DNA of 64,000 nt from a virus. This document shows positions 49,701 to 58,612 of this stretch, piece after piece (the first letter of the stretch is position 1; each line of letters begins with the position of its first letter). The position numbers and the translations under genes were made by a program. The DNA lies in IMG/VR virus record IMGVR_UViG_3300044642_000803, positions 1 through 64,000 of that record. One strand, 5' to 3'. A model generated the notes under the pieces. The model saw only the letters and a list, made by a program, of their open reading frames with translations. It was not told the DNA's origin and did no database searches.

Positions 49701-50356
49701 AGTTCAACAGCTTTCAGGACTTGCTGTACCTCAATCTGGACCAGCAAAAAACCTTCCAGGGGCTGGTCAGGGACACGGGGCTGGAGGTCAAGAACACCGG
49801 CAAGGGCTACTTCGAAATCAGCGGCTTCATCGACGGTGCCGCCAAGGCTACGGGTGCCGCCAGAAGTCAAACCGCTGGACTTGCCAGCAACATGAGCAAT
49901 GCTGCCGATGCGGCCAGGTCGTTCTACAACAGCCTGAACGCCGCCGCCGGCCTACCCCCTGCACGGTTCACGGGTGGCCCGGTGGATGCCGGCCAGACCT
50001 ACCGCATCAATGACGGCCCGAGCGGGATGAGCCTGGGGCAGGAATCGTTCTTGTCGGCATCCGGGGCGCTGAGCCTGATCAACCGACCCGCAAACAGCCT
50101 CTGGATGGCGCCATCGAAGGGCACGGTCATCCCTGCTGCCGTGACCAGCCGACTAAAGGAGTCCGGGGCCCTGGGTGGTGGCGCTGGCGTGATGCGGGTG
50201 GGATCCGATCCGGCAATGGCCCATCTGGCGGCGGCGGTTGGAAACCTGAGCCAGGAGGTAGCTGAGCTGAGGCGTAAAGCGTGGAACGTGGGGGTCAGTG
50301 TGCGAGGCGATGGATCTGGCCTGAAGCTGCAGCAGACCATGGCGCGGATTCGTTGA
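46787..50356 (+). CDS. Tape measure protein
   Basis: 1189 residues. The N-terminal about 400 residues consist of six or more helical repeats of about 55 residues (EFVAAQKEIAQTQDKLNAAI, then KGFGGNQNSIEGLNNRL and variants). A tape-measure domain follows (about 420-620: TTRKLSATLGAQGAAGALSF, GTFVALQQIASKGVVSMEEL and LPIALAATANGLGISQQALI). Then come long coiled coils, and a C-terminal glycine-rich part with RINDGPSGMSLGQESFLSAS. Its length sets the tail length. By the usual rule of about 0.15 nm per residue this suggests a tail near 180 nm. Confidence 0.92.
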   Translation: MANEWVVKVTADVKGVLDASRQIGQQGKQAGEQFKQGFAGSDQTIEGLRGRLNELTQSLNKAAIGSKEFAAAQKEIAKTQQEINNALKGVAAGEATITGLRNKMAALNETLGQSVIGSKEFVAAQKEIAQTQDKLNAAIKGFGGNQNSIEGLNNRLAEYNSILQKAEIGSKDFVAAQRGIAATQKQVNDALKGFSASENTINGLRSKISALNETLGQSVVGSKEFVATQKEITQTQERLNAALKGFSGSQNSIEGLNNKLTELNGVLQKAEISSKEFVAAQREIAQTQDRLNAALKGFTGSQNSIEGLNNKLAQYNSALQKAEIGSREFVAAQKGIATTQREINNALNGFSGKEQTISGLRNRLSELNQALDKTAIGSRAFKETQSEIARTQLQVDQALGKTSVAVGVLGNALNALGFVGVTYSVVGFLKGSIQGAAELETTTRKLSATLGAQGAAGALSFARETADALGLSYRSLSSTFGSFTAAATASGVPLQQQKDLFASVAKAGQVLGLTNDGINGTFVALQQIASKGVVSMEELRQQLGERLPIALAATANGLGISQQALIKLVETGKLTSAEFFPAITKGLNDLTANAGGTLTAAQNFAKLQNAWEDLQDSFGTSLLPTVTQQVVKLAGALEGLKVDVSARDLRQSFGVTADEATQLVGILKNITKEYGLSDQQAKNLLSDAIANTGASRDWFGELNLGGNRFAQVQTEIGDLAKDFASKQRDILGETNAAVAAESQRLAIAKKQNEEKVKELASQAQLAEAVGRTLQAENAGRAEVQQAGINLGQALIGLEDSRFSIIRNRNNYELQEAQKRGASEGEINAIRQQGDEIDRAALTFKFNALLAQQDLQRQILALQQEQARLDAGLASDSARLEVEKAKLGLEQASLSSNAQAIQQAELALRIAELGTQSADSKLQILSKTQAIESLIAGVTNETAQNQIKAEAAAKNLALFADGTFQATKGTRDQFNSFQDLLYLNLDQQKTFQGLVRDTGLEVKNTGKGYFEISGFIDGAAKATGAARSQTAGLASNMSNAADAARSFYNSLNAAAGLPPARFTGGPVDAGQTYRINDGPSGMSLGQESFLSASGALSLINRPANSLWMAPSKGTVIPAAVTSRLKESGALGGGAGVMRVGSDPAMAHLAAAVGNLSQEVAELRRKAWNVGVSVRGDGSGLKLQQTMARIR
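47000..47960 (+). repeat. Repeat block within the tape measure gene
   Basis: About six repeats of roughly 165 bp. AAAGCTGAAATTGG-like and CAAAACAGCATTGAAGGG units recur (47220, 47530, 47690). It is AT-richer than the surrounding gene. Confidence 0.85.
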
Positions 50357-50366
50357 GGGTGACCTG

Positions 50367-51131
50367 ATGAGCATTCAGCTCACCTACGGCGCATCGACCC
50401 TGACACTGCGCTACCTGCAGGCGCAGCCGATCGGTTACGCCGAAGCGGAAACTGAGCAGGGGCTGACGGCGCGGCGCTTCACCGTGGCGGGGCTTTGCAC
50501 GCCAGCGCAGTGGGTGACGTGCTGCAGCATCTTTGATGCCTGGCAGGCGGCCAAGATCCTGGAAGCGCCCACCATCACCAGCCGAGCAGTAGGGGCCACC
50601 GTGGCGCTGACCTGCTCCGCTCATGGCCGCAGTGTCACCGGCCTGAGTTGCTGGTTCACCGGGGCGCCAGCGGGCGAAACGACCGGGGCATGGGTCAAGG
50701 TAGGTTTCACGCTGATTGACGCGGCGCAGCAGCTGGCGGTAGTGCTGCGGCAGAACGAGAAGGCTCGCCTAGGGGGTGATGCCTTCCTGCCCGCCTACGG
50801 AACATTCTCGCTGGGGGCCACCAGCCTAGCGCTGTTGGAGCAGCCAGAGGCTTTTGAAGACGGCCCCAGCCTGGAGCCCACGTCTACCGGTGGGTTCGTG
50901 ACACGGGGCCCGTTGGTGGCGAGCGAAGTGCTCAACATCAGGGGGGTCACCAATGCCGCCGGGTGGACGGCGATCAAGGCATGGTTTATCAGCACCATCG
51001 CCAGCCGGCCTGGCCCGACCGACTACTGGCCGGTGGATGGCCTCTCCCTTGAGCGGGATCGGATCGTCAGCGGCGGGGTAGTGGTCGAGCGTTACATCGT
51101 CAGCGTCAAGCTCAAGCGGAGGGCTGCCTGA
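50367..51131 (+). CDS. Tail protein (distal-tail-like)
   Basis: 254 residues, beta-rich: MSIQLTYGASTLTLRYLQAQ and FIDAAQQL-like core, with a second copy-like part near the end (VASEVLNIRGVTNAAGWTAI). Found between tape measure and tail tip, the usual place of the distal tail protein. Assigned by position and beta character only. Confidence 0.6.
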   Translation: MSIQLTYGASTLTLRYLQAQPIGYAEAETEQGLTARRFTVAGLCTPAQWVTCCSIFDAWQAAKILEAPTITSRAVGATVALTCSAHGRSVTGLSCWFTGAPAGETTGAWVKVGFTLIDAAQQLAVVLRQNEKARLGGDAFLPAYGTFSLGATSLALLEQPEAFEDGPSLEPTSTGGFVTRGPLVASEVLNIRGVTNAAGWTAIKAWFISTIASRPGPTDYWPVDGLSLERDRIVSGGVVVERYIVSVKLKRRAA

Positions 51132-54100
51132 TGCCCGCCGCGCTGATCGATGTCTGCGCCCAGGTGTTCAGCAACCTGGGGCCCGTTGTAGGGGGGCAGT
51201 TATCCACCGACCCGCTGCAGCCTGGGGTTGGCCTGCTGCGCACGCAAGGGGAGGTGGTGATCAGCGGCCTCATCCAGCCGGCCAAGGGCGCCGAGTTTCT
51301 GCTGGGGGTGCGGTTGCCTGGTAACACTCTGACCCGGTTCCCGAGGCGTTTGCGGGTGCTCAAGGCCGAGAGTAACCCGATCAAAAACGAGACCACCCTG
51401 ATCGTTGGGTGCCTACTGGCTCTGAAGTGGGACCTAGTGAAGGCGGAAATCTTCTATGCCGACGAGAACCCGCAATGGACGCCGGTTGAGCCAACAGCAG
51501 CAGGATCCACTCCAAACATCTGCCACCTGAGCAGCGTGGTAGCCACCTGCCTGACCCGTTGCGGGATCACCCAGGCGGGCGGCAACCCTGTCATCACGGG
51601 CGCCAAGGCGGTGGACAGCATCGACCTATCCGATGGCTATTTGGAAGTGGCCAGCCGGATACTTGGCGAGGCCGGTCTGTATGGCTTCATTGATGCAGCG
51701 GAGACGCTGCGGTTGCGACGGGTGCTAGCCCCGGCCGCTACGGGGCCATTGCTGGCGATGAGTGATCTGATCACGATGGAGCCAATCGGTGATCCTGCGG
51801 CACCTGATGAAATCCTGGTTGAGTACACGGCGGTCGAGGCACCACCGAATTACAAGCCCAAGAACCCGGATGACAAAGCGGTTACCTGGAACACTGATGA
51901 TCAGAATGGGCCAAGTTACGCAAGGAATTGGACATATCAAAAGACCATCAGCCCTGTACAGAAATACGAGATTGAATATCAACGCACAGTTGGCAACGCC
52001 AAGGTAACTTTTCAGGATTCTGTTAGTTTTGTTTCTGAGTCGGTAAACCAGAGCTTTTACAGTACAATCAAGTACAAGGACAAGGACGGCAAGATCCAAA
52101 AACAAGACGTACTTTTTAGGTCAACATCAGACACAACTACCTGCAGTGCTGCCGTAAATCCAACTGAATGGAAATCAAAGCGAGAGGGTGGCAGCGGTTA
52201 CACCCCCCTTGCGTTGCAGGTCAAAGCAACCAAGGTTTTTAAATCTTACAAGATTACAGAAGATGGCCCGGTAGAAACACGGCAGGTAACAGAAGAATAC
52301 GAGCCACTGATTGCCTTTGCGGGCGGGCTTGCCATTGAAAACTACAACGGTGTCAACATCGCCCAGGGCAACTTCCTGGTAAGAAAAACTGTAGTTGAGA
52401 AAACAGAGAATAAAGCATCTGATATAACGCTACAAAAAACCACCGTCTACCAAGCGTGGGGAGCAACGTCATCAGGTAAGACGATTGCTTCCGCAACAAT
52501 GAAAATAGCTAGCAAATTCAATGATACCGCCAGGATTGCAAGCACCATAGCGCTGTTTGATCGGATGAGTGCGCTAGTTTGCAGCGGCAGCGAAACGGTG
52601 ATCAATATAGGGCGCGGGCAAATTCCCGACCCACCCAAAGAAGTTGACGAGCAAAACAACAAGCTAGACAACATTCAAAGCGACGTAACAACTAACAGCA
52701 GCCTAGATAAAACAGATCCAAGGGGCGAGTCAGTACCTCAATCAGTAACTTTACAGTTTGGCCAGGGCGAAGCTAGTAGCACGGGCAAGTACGACATGCA
52801 GTACGCCCCAGACAGCTACCTCAGGCCCGCTGATGGCGCCGGGGACAATGGCACCGGCATGACGTTTGTCAATGGTGCCAGCAGCGCTGCCGCCTACACC
52901 TACGGCAAGGTGTTGCACGCGATCCTGTCGGGGATGGCCAACGGCAAATCCATCACCACCGAGTTTCGCAATATCCCTAGCGAGCCGCTGGCGGGGATCT
53001 TCATTGAGGCTTCGGGAACCATTGGCAAGTTCCGCGCCAATGGCATTACCTATGCGTTTGATGCACAGGGGCTGGTTGCCGGCTGTGACGCCATGCTTGA
53101 CGGTGGGGCGGGGTTGGTGGCCGGCGGTAGCGGGGCGGATTGGTTCCCCATGGCGGTACCAGCCACCAACCTGTCAACCCTGACCCCAGCGGTGAACAGC
53201 ACCCCAGCCCTAGCGAACACAATCGCGGCGCCTGGAGGGTTTGACCCTGCGGCACCGGGCAACATCTGGAGCAGCCTGGGGACTGCGGGCGCCGTGAATG
53301 ACGTGTATGCGGCGGCGGTTACCAAGGCTGCTGTAGTGGGTTCGGTGGCGGAAACGGTCCGACGCGAGAGCGTAAGCCGATCGCTGAGCTGGCTGCTGAC
53401 AGCGGACTATGACATGACGCCGCAGACGCTTTCGTTGGTGAGCGTAACGACGAATTACGGGACGCTGCAAACCTTCACGGTGGCTGAGAATCCTGGTGTT
53501 ACGTGGGTCACAAATGTCACCACGTTTGAACCTGGAGCGCGGACCGACGGCCAGGGGTATAACGAGGGCGTGGCATGGGTGACACCTACTACCACGTTTA
53601 CGCCAGGCGGTGCAAACAATGGACCCAACCCAGGGGTGGCATGGGTCACACCGGCTACCACGTTCACGCCGGGGGCAAGAACCGATGGGGTTGGGTTTAA
53701 CCCTGGCGTGGCATGGGTGACGACTGCTACGACGTTTACACCAGGAGCGAGAAGTGACGGCAGGACTGTTCTTCTGTTGGCGCACATGGATGGGGCTGAT
53801 AATGGCACAACCTTTACTGATTCAAGTTCATACGCCAAAACAATTACGCGTAGCGGGTCGGTAGTAACAAGAACAAACGTTAAGAAGTTTGGCACCGCAA
53901 GCCTTCGCGGAGAGGCTAATGGTTATTTAAGATTCTCACCGGCTATCATGCTTTCTGGAGACTTTACAATAGCGGCTTGGTTTAGTGCTGATGATATAAT
54001 GCGTGACCAGACGTTATTTGGCTCTACTATTGGCGACGTACATATCATGCGGCTAAACGGATATGGCGCTGGCAGTGTTAGATCCTTTATCTCCTTTGGT

Positions 54101-54379
54101 GGTAGTTCCGTCTTGATGGGAAGCGCAAATAATCTCTCAGGCATCAGCTCTGGTGTTCTTAATTACTATGCTTTGACAAGGCAGGGAGCAACCCTAAGGG
54201 ACTTTTTGAATGGCAACCTGCTATCGACAACAACGTTTAGCGGTAGCGTTCCGATAGATACCATAGGAGCCGGGTTTGAGGGTACCTCTAATCAGTTCTT
54301 CGGGAACATCGATGAAGCCATCATTAGTAAAGAATGCCTCTATACGACTAGCTTCACTCCACCTACGCAACCTTTCTAG
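51131..54379 (+). CDS. Tail tip/host-recognition protein with repeats and LamG-like C-terminal domain
   Basis: 1082 residues. The N-terminal 250 residues look like a baseplate/tail-tip hub. A helical, AT-rich middle follows, then a beta region. About residues 775-890 hold four repeats of the type GVAWVTPATTFTPGARTDG. The C-terminal about 200 residues (HMDGADNGTTFTDSSSYAKT, SGDFTIAAWF, GNIDEAIIS) form a LamG/concanavalin-type lectin domain likely to bind cell-surface sugars. It starts on the stop of the previous gene. Confidence 0.8.
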   Translation: MPAALIDVCAQVFSNLGPVVGGQLSTDPLQPGVGLLRTQGEVVISGLIQPAKGAEFLLGVRLPGNTLTRFPRRLRVLKAESNPIKNETTLIVGCLLALKWDLVKAEIFYADENPQWTPVEPTAAGSTPNICHLSSVVATCLTRCGITQAGGNPVITGAKAVDSIDLSDGYLEVASRILGEAGLYGFIDAAETLRLRRVLAPAATGPLLAMSDLITMEPIGDPAAPDEILVEYTAVEAPPNYKPKNPDDKAVTWNTDDQNGPSYARNWTYQKTISPVQKYEIEYQRTVGNAKVTFQDSVSFVSESVNQSFYSTIKYKDKDGKIQKQDVLFRSTSDTTTCSAAVNPTEWKSKREGGSGYTPLALQVKATKVFKSYKITEDGPVETRQVTEEYEPLIAFAGGLAIENYNGVNIAQGNFLVRKTVVEKTENKASDITLQKTTVYQAWGATSSGKTIASATMKIASKFNDTARIASTIALFDRMSALVCSGSETVINIGRGQIPDPPKEVDEQNNKLDNIQSDVTTNSSLDKTDPRGESVPQSVTLQFGQGEASSTGKYDMQYAPDSYLRPADGAGDNGTGMTFVNGASSAAAYTYGKVLHAILSGMANGKSITTEFRNIPSEPLAGIFIEASGTIGKFRANGITYAFDAQGLVAGCDAMLDGGAGLVAGGSGADWFPMAVPATNLSTLTPAVNSTPALANTIAAPGGFDPAAPGNIWSSLGTAGAVNDVYAAAVTKAAVVGSVAETVRRESVSRSLSWLLTADYDMTPQTLSLVSVTTNYGTLQTFTVAENPGVTWVTNVTTFEPGARTDGQGYNEGVAWVTPTTTFTPGGANNGPNPGVAWVTPATTFTPGARTDGVGFNPGVAWVTTATTFTPGARSDGRTVLLLAHMDGADNGTTFTDSSSYAKTITRSGSVVTRTNVKKFGTASLRGEANGYLRFSPAIMLSGDFTIAAWFSADDIMRDQTLFGSTIGDVHIMRLNGYGAGSVRSFISFGGSSVLMGSANNLSGISSGVLNYYALTRQGATLRDFLNGNLLSTTTFSGSVPIDTIGAGFEGTSNQFFGNIDEAIISKECLYTTSFTPPTQPF

Positions 54380-54395
54380 GTTGCATAGGTAAGCC

Positions 54396-54403
54396 GGAAA
54401 GCT
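54396..54403 (+). promoter_or_regulatory. TAAGCCGGAAAGCTAA element
   Basis: GGTAAGCCGGAAAGCTAAGG lies 22 bases upstream of the ATG at 54426. Confidence 0.45.
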
Positions 54404-54425
54404 AAGGCGAACTGACCCGGTAGCC

Positions 54426-54857
54426 ATGGCGTCAATCGTTTTCAGCAGTTTCCCGCTAGACGTTTTGAGCGGGAACTGCAACACCACGCATACATACAAG
54501 GCGATGCTGACTACTTCGGGTTACACCGAAGACCGCAATGCCCACACCAAACGCAGCAACGTCACCAATGAGGTAACGGGTACCGGTTACACCGCCGGGG
54601 GCGTCACCGTAACCTTGACCGCGAGCCTTGACACCGCTTCAACACCTCCAAGGTTAACGGTCACGACCAGCGCTGCCATCTGGCCGGCTAGCACGATCAC
54701 GGCGCGTAGACTGGTGGTCTACCGCTCGCGCGGCGGGGCGTCTTCAGTTGACGAGCTGGTGTGCTGCGTAGACAACGGCGTTGATCTGGTAAGCAGCGCC
54801 AGCACGATGACATGGGCCGCCAGAACCTGGGAGATCCCGCTACCTGCTGCGGCTTGA
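54426..54857 (+). CDS. Tail-associated beta protein
   Basis: 143 residues: Thr/Ser-rich beta protein (SSFPLDVLSGNCNTTHTYKA, YTAGGVTVTLTASLDTAST). A tail or fibre component by position. Not recognised by sequence. Confidence 0.65.
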   Translation: MASIVFSSFPLDVLSGNCNTTHTYKAMLTTSGYTEDRNAHTKRSNVTNEVTGTGYTAGGVTVTLTASLDTASTPPRLTVTTSAAIWPASTITARRLVVYRSRGGASSVDELVCCVDNGVDLVSSASTMTWAARTWEIPLPAAA

Positions 54858-54863
54858 TGGGGT

Positions 54864-54871
54864 GGAAAGCT
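54864..54871 (+). promoter_or_regulatory. GGAAAGCT element
   Basis: Exact 8-mer 20 bases before the ATG at 54891, followed by a TCCGGTAAGC stretch. Confidence 0.4.
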
Positions 54872-54890
54872 CCGGTAAGCGGGGGCACCT

Positions 54891-55292
54891 ATGGATGTTT
54901 TGATCTCACCTGACGCGCTAGCCAAGCAGGCTCAGCTCACCTACGAAAGCAAGACCTTCAGGATGTTCCTGGCGCTGCGTGGCGGCACGGTGTTAACCCA
55001 GGCCAGCTTAATCAGTGCCTGGGATGCAGTGAAGCTTGCGGCGGGCAATGGATACGCGGAGATAACGGGCACGATCGGGACCGGCACGTTTAACTCTGGC
55101 AACGCGAGGTACGAGTTACCAGCGTTTGCCACCATGCCGCTAACCCCGACCGGTAGCGGAATTACCTACGATGCGATTGTGTTGCAGGTTGATAGCCGCA
55201 CCTATCCCGACCGGGTGGTTTTACTGCCGACGCCAGAGACGCTGCAGGCGGGGCAGCCGAAGACCTTTCAGATACTGGTAGCGCTGGGATGA
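54891..55292 (+). CDS. Tail-associated beta protein
   Basis: 133 residues: AQLTYESKTFRMFLALRGG and AEITGTIGTGTFNSGNARYE, with a beta-rich end (DAIVLQVDSRTYPDRVVLLP). Stop overlaps the next gene by four bases. Not recognised. Confidence 0.65.
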   Translation: MDVLISPDALAKQAQLTYESKTFRMFLALRGGTVLTQASLISAWDAVKLAAGNGYAEITGTIGTGTFNSGNARYELPAFATMPLTPTGSGITYDAIVLQVDSRTYPDRVVLLPTPETLQAGQPKTFQILVALG

Positions 55293-56470
55293 GCCTGATT
55301 GTTGACATCAATCCGGTGCCGTGGGAGATCCTGGAACAGGTAAAGGCGCGGATCCTGAGGAACCGGGCAAAGAAACAAAAGCGGCAGCCGGAAAAGGGCA
55401 AGGAACTGCGTCGGGTGATGCAGGTTGATAATGGGATACTGGCAAAGCAGCGGTGGGAGGAGCCGAGCTTTGTTTTGGGACTGGAGAATCGCGTACCCTA
55501 TGTCGTTGTTGTGGTTGGAGGCGGCCTTAGCCGTAAAGTCATCAAAAGTCGCCCTAGGCTACAATTTTACGATATATTTGTTTGGGACGGACTTAACGCC
55601 CCCTACTACTATGCAGCCGATGGCACCGGTGAAGGTGGATGGTACTTTGGAATGTGGTATTATAACCAAAAAAAATATTACTACAGCATAGTTCAGAACT
55701 ACACGTACTTGGGATCGCCGGTCTACGAAGCAATAGAAGATATTGCGGTTCAGTTAAATGAATTAACGATAGGAATTATCACTCCACCAAGTTTAGATAC
55801 TTTTGTAGCCTATTTATTTACCTGGTCAACGAATCTTGATACGCAGAACAGAATAAAAGAAATTGTAGCAAACCGTCTTTACGAAAACAAGTCTGCAACA
55901 ACAGAGTTTACAATAACAACCATTCCTCCCACTCGTAGCACCGGCCCTGAAGACGTGCTAAGCCCGGAACCTAGATTTTACCCTATAACTCTTAATTGGA
56001 AAACGATTGTAATTGATGATTTAACCATAAAAGAACCCGAAGTTGGCGATCAAATACAATTAAAATTTGTGCCTACCAGTCTTGATGGCCGGAAATACGG
56101 TGATAGCGAAAGCATTTTTAATGCGGCGATTCATTACGGCTTGGTTGATTCCTTTGGACGGGCGGTGACCATTGACCCGTCTGCTAATATTTTTACAGCA
56201 ACTGAACATGACTTTGCCGCCAATGATGCAATCGCTTTTTTTGCTACACAAGGGACTTTACCATCACCTTTAACCGAGGGTAGGTCTTATTTCGTGCGCG
56301 GCGAAGGTTTAACGTTAAACACTTTTGCGATTTCTTTAGAATACGGCGGCAATATTCTTGACATCACAGGTCCCGCAAATGGTGCTTACTTTGTCAATCA
56401 CAGTCCAAACACTTTTAGCACTTCTACGGCTATTAGCTCAATACAAAAGCACGATCTAAAATTCTTATAA
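55289..56470 (+). CDS. Large tail-associated protein, AT-rich
   Basis: 393 residues. A basic coiled N-terminus (ILEQVKARILRNRAKKQKRQ) anchors it. The body is Tyr-rich (WYFGMWYYNQKKYYYSIVQN) and the C-terminal part beta-rich. From about 55700 the composition is AT-rich, unlike neighbours, so it was probably acquired separately. Possibly a tail fibre or its adaptor. Confidence 0.65.
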   Translation: MSLIVDINPVPWEILEQVKARILRNRAKKQKRQPEKGKELRRVMQVDNGILAKQRWEEPSFVLGLENRVPYVVVVVGGGLSRKVIKSRPRLQFYDIFVWDGLNAPYYYAADGTGEGGWYFGMWYYNQKKYYYSIVQNYTYLGSPVYEAIEDIAVQLNELTIGIITPPSLDTFVAYLFTWSTNLDTQNRIKEIVANRLYENKSATTEFTITTIPPTRSTGPEDVLSPEPRFYPITLNWKTIVIDDLTIKEPEVGDQIQLKFVPTSLDGRKYGDSESIFNAAIHYGLVDSFGRAVTIDPSANIFTATEHDFAANDAIAFFATQGTLPSPLTEGRSYFVRGEGLTLNTFAISLEYGGNILDITGPANGAYFVNHSPNTFSTSTAISSIQKHDLKFL

Positions 56471-56482
56471 AATAAACAATCG

Positions 56483-56617
56483 ATGCAAGCCCCCCAACCC
56501 GACTCCATCGAAACCCTGGTCGAAACCGTCCAGACCCGGCAGCTCGCCAACCGCATTGCCGCCGCCGAACGGGAGCAGGAGCGCCGCCAGCGGCCTAAGC
56601 CATCGCGCAACCGCTAA
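56483..56617 (+). CDS. Small basic helical protein
   Basis: 44 residues: MQAPQPDSIETLVETVQTRQ, then AAERE and EQERRQRPKPSRNR. A clear amphipathic helix. It sits between the AT-rich tail gene and the scaffold. Confidence 0.55.
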   Translation: MQAPQPDSIETLVETVQTRQLANRIAAAEREQERRQRPKPSRNR

Positions 56618-56620
56618 GCC

Positions 56621-56628
56621 GGAAAGCT
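56621..56628 (+). promoter_or_regulatory. CTAAGCCGGAAAGCT element
   Basis: GCTAAGCCGGAAAGCTGATG overlaps the stop of the small gene and precedes the scaffold gene start at 56667. Confidence 0.45.
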
Positions 56629-56666
56629 GATGACGTAGTTGCTCGCGGGCGTGAAGCCCCGATCAC

Positions 56667-57482
56667 ATGAAGAAACGTTGGATTGATCAGTTCACCCTCC
56701 AGGGCCCTGAAGGTGGCAGCGAGGGTGGCGCGGGTGGCGCGGGTGGCGCTGGTGGCGGTGCGGGTGGTGCGGGTGGTGCCGCAGGGACTGCCGATCCCGC
56801 CCCTGGCGGTGGCGAGGGGGAGGGCGAAGGGGATGACCTCTTCCGCGTCAAACATGCCCTGCAGCGTGAGCGCGAGGTCAACCGCGAAAAAGATCGCCGT
56901 ATGGGTGCCCTGGAAGCCCAGCTACGGGAGCTGTCCACCACCAACCCTGAGGCGGTGCGGGCGGCTGAGGCCAAGGCCAAGGAGGAACAGGCGCGGAGGG
57001 AGCTGATCGAGCAGCAGGCACGGATTACGCAGGAGCAGATTGAGGCCAAATACAGCGCCCAGCTGCAGCAGTCAAACAAAGAGCTGATCGAAGAACGCGA
57101 GGCACGCGAGCGGCAGCTTGTGAAGCAGCAAGCCGAGAAAGCTTTCCTCAATGCCAAGGGCCGGGTGGAGATCAGCCCCCTCGACGGATCCACACCGTTT
57201 GATGGCGTCTGGGGTCGGTTTGGCCCCAACTTCCGGATTGAAGACGGCGCACTGGTGATCGTTGACGCCAAGGGCAACCCTGAAATCGACTCCGAAACCG
57301 GCATGCGGTACGAGCCGACTAAATGGCTCAAGCGGCTGCAGACGGATCCGTACTGGGGTCTTCACTTCGAGCCCTCCATGGGTAGCGGTGGCGGGGCACG
57401 CACCGGGCGCGATGGCCGTGTATCCAACAGCAAGGACCTGATGTCCATGCCTGTGAGCGCGGCGATTGCGGAGGCTTTTTAG
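56667..57482 (+). CDS. Scaffold-like protein
   Basis: 271 residues. A Gly-rich N-terminus (GGSEGGAGGAGGAGGGAGGA) is followed by an acidic stretch, a long coiled coil (about 75-165, ALQREREVNREKDRRMGALE, QQARITQEQIEAKYSAQLQQ) and a small C-terminal domain with KGNPEIDSETGMRYEPTKWL. Located directly before the major capsid gene, it is most likely the capsid scaffold. Confidence 0.7.
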   Translation: MKKRWIDQFTLQGPEGGSEGGAGGAGGAGGGAGGAGGAAGTADPAPGGGEGEGEGDDLFRVKHALQREREVNREKDRRMGALEAQLRELSTTNPEAVRAAEAKAKEEQARRELIEQQARITQEQIEAKYSAQLQQSNKELIEEREARERQLVKQQAEKAFLNAKGRVEISPLDGSTPFDGVWGRFGPNFRIEDGALVIVDAKGNPEIDSETGMRYEPTKWLKRLQTDPYWGLHFEPSMGSGGGARTGRDGRVSNSKDLMSMPVSAAIAEAF

Positions 57483-57647
57483 TTAATCCCCGCTGACGGC
57501 TTAGGGGCCTGGGAAACATCAAACAACAGGGATCGACTGATGGCGTGATGCCTGAGGCGGTCCCAATCCAAACAGCTCGGCGTGATGCCCTGCGATGTCT
57601 TCCCGGCGTGATGCCACCCCCTTTGACCTTCACCTGAACTCCCCAAA
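57483..57647. other. Intergenic region with triple GGCGTGATGCC
   Basis: GGCGTGATGCC occurs at 57542, 57579 and 57605. The spacing is 37 and 26 bp. No gene is seen. It precedes the most abundant protein of the virion, so it may be a control element for the capsid gene. Confidence 0.5.
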
Positions 57648-58562
57648 ATGGGACTAACACTTCTGGAGGCCGCCAAAGTTGACACTAATCAACAACGGGT
57701 GGCCGTTATTCGCGCTCTTGCTGAATCCGAGGTAATCCGCCTCGTACCCTTTGTCAACGTGCAAGGTGGCATTGACTACCTCACCGAAGCCGAACTGCCT
57801 GGCGTTGGGTTTCGTGGTATCAACGAAACCTTTGAGGCTACCTACGGCGTGCTTAATCCTGAGTACGAACGCCTCAAGCCGTTTGGCGGCGACATTGATG
57901 TAGACATGCACCTCATCAAGAACAATGGGCCTCAAGTAAGGGCTCAGCAAATCGAAGCGAAGCTGCGATCCATGCGGCTAACGCTTGAGGATTACATGTT
58001 CAACGGCGATGAGTCGGTTGATCCTCGCAGCTTTGATGGCCTCAGGAAGCGGATTGGCACCGACAGCTCTCAAGCCTTTAATGCCAGCGGTGCATTTTCG
58101 CTTGGCTTGCTGGATGAGCTGATTGACGCCGTAGATGGCGACAACAAGGTTGTCCACATGGGCAAGTCGATGCGTCGGCGCCTCACCGCTGCTAGTCGTA
58201 ATTCCACTATCGGTGGATTCCTGACTACCACGCGAGACGAGTTTGGCAAGCTCGTCACCACTTATGGCGACACTCGGATTGTCGTCACTGACACCAACGC
58301 CCAAAACGTGACCATCCAAGGCTTTACCGAGGCTGGCAGCACCACCAGTGTTTACTGCGTCGCCTACGGCGATCAGCAGGTCACCGGCATCCAAGGCCCT
58401 GATTCGGCTGGTGGGTATGGGGTTGACGTAAAGGCATTCGGAGAAGTATCCGATGCCCCAGTGGATCGCACCCGGATCGAATGGTCTGTTGGCCTTGCAA
58501 TTATGAATGGTCGCAGCGCTGCCCGCGTTTACGGCATCACTAATGCCGCAATGACCGCCTGA
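57648..58562 (+). CDS. Major capsid protein
   Basis: 304 residues: LLEAAKVDTNQQRVAVIRAL and IKNNGPQVRAQQIEAKLRSM, MFNGDESVDPRSFDGLRKRI, NTIGGFLTTTRDEFGKLVTT-like region and QVTGIQGPDSAGGYGV. It resembles HK97-fold capsid proteins with an N-terminal helix and a long central domain. Preceded by the scaffold gene. Confidence 0.78.
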   Translation: MGLTLLEAAKVDTNQQRVAVIRALAESEVIRLVPFVNVQGGIDYLTEAELPGVGFRGINETFEATYGVLNPEYERLKPFGGDIDVDMHLIKNNGPQVRAQQIEAKLRSMRLTLEDYMFNGDESVDPRSFDGLRKRIGTDSSQAFNASGAFSLGLLDELIDAVDGDNKVVHMGKSMRRRLTAASRNSTIGGFLTTTRDEFGKLVTTYGDTRIVVTDTNAQNVTIQGFTEAGSTTSVYCVAYGDQQVTGIQGPDSAGGYGVDVKAFGEVSDAPVDRTRIEWSVGLAIMNGRSAARVYGITNAAMTA

Positions 58563-58612
58563 TTATTGCCCTATTTATCTATCCATCCCCTGATTCCTTG
58601 AGGTATTGATTC

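Noticed and set aside
57479-57685. Minus-strand short frame over the capsid leader
   Set aside because: No good composition or start. The region is better seen as a control region with GGCGTGATGCC repeats.
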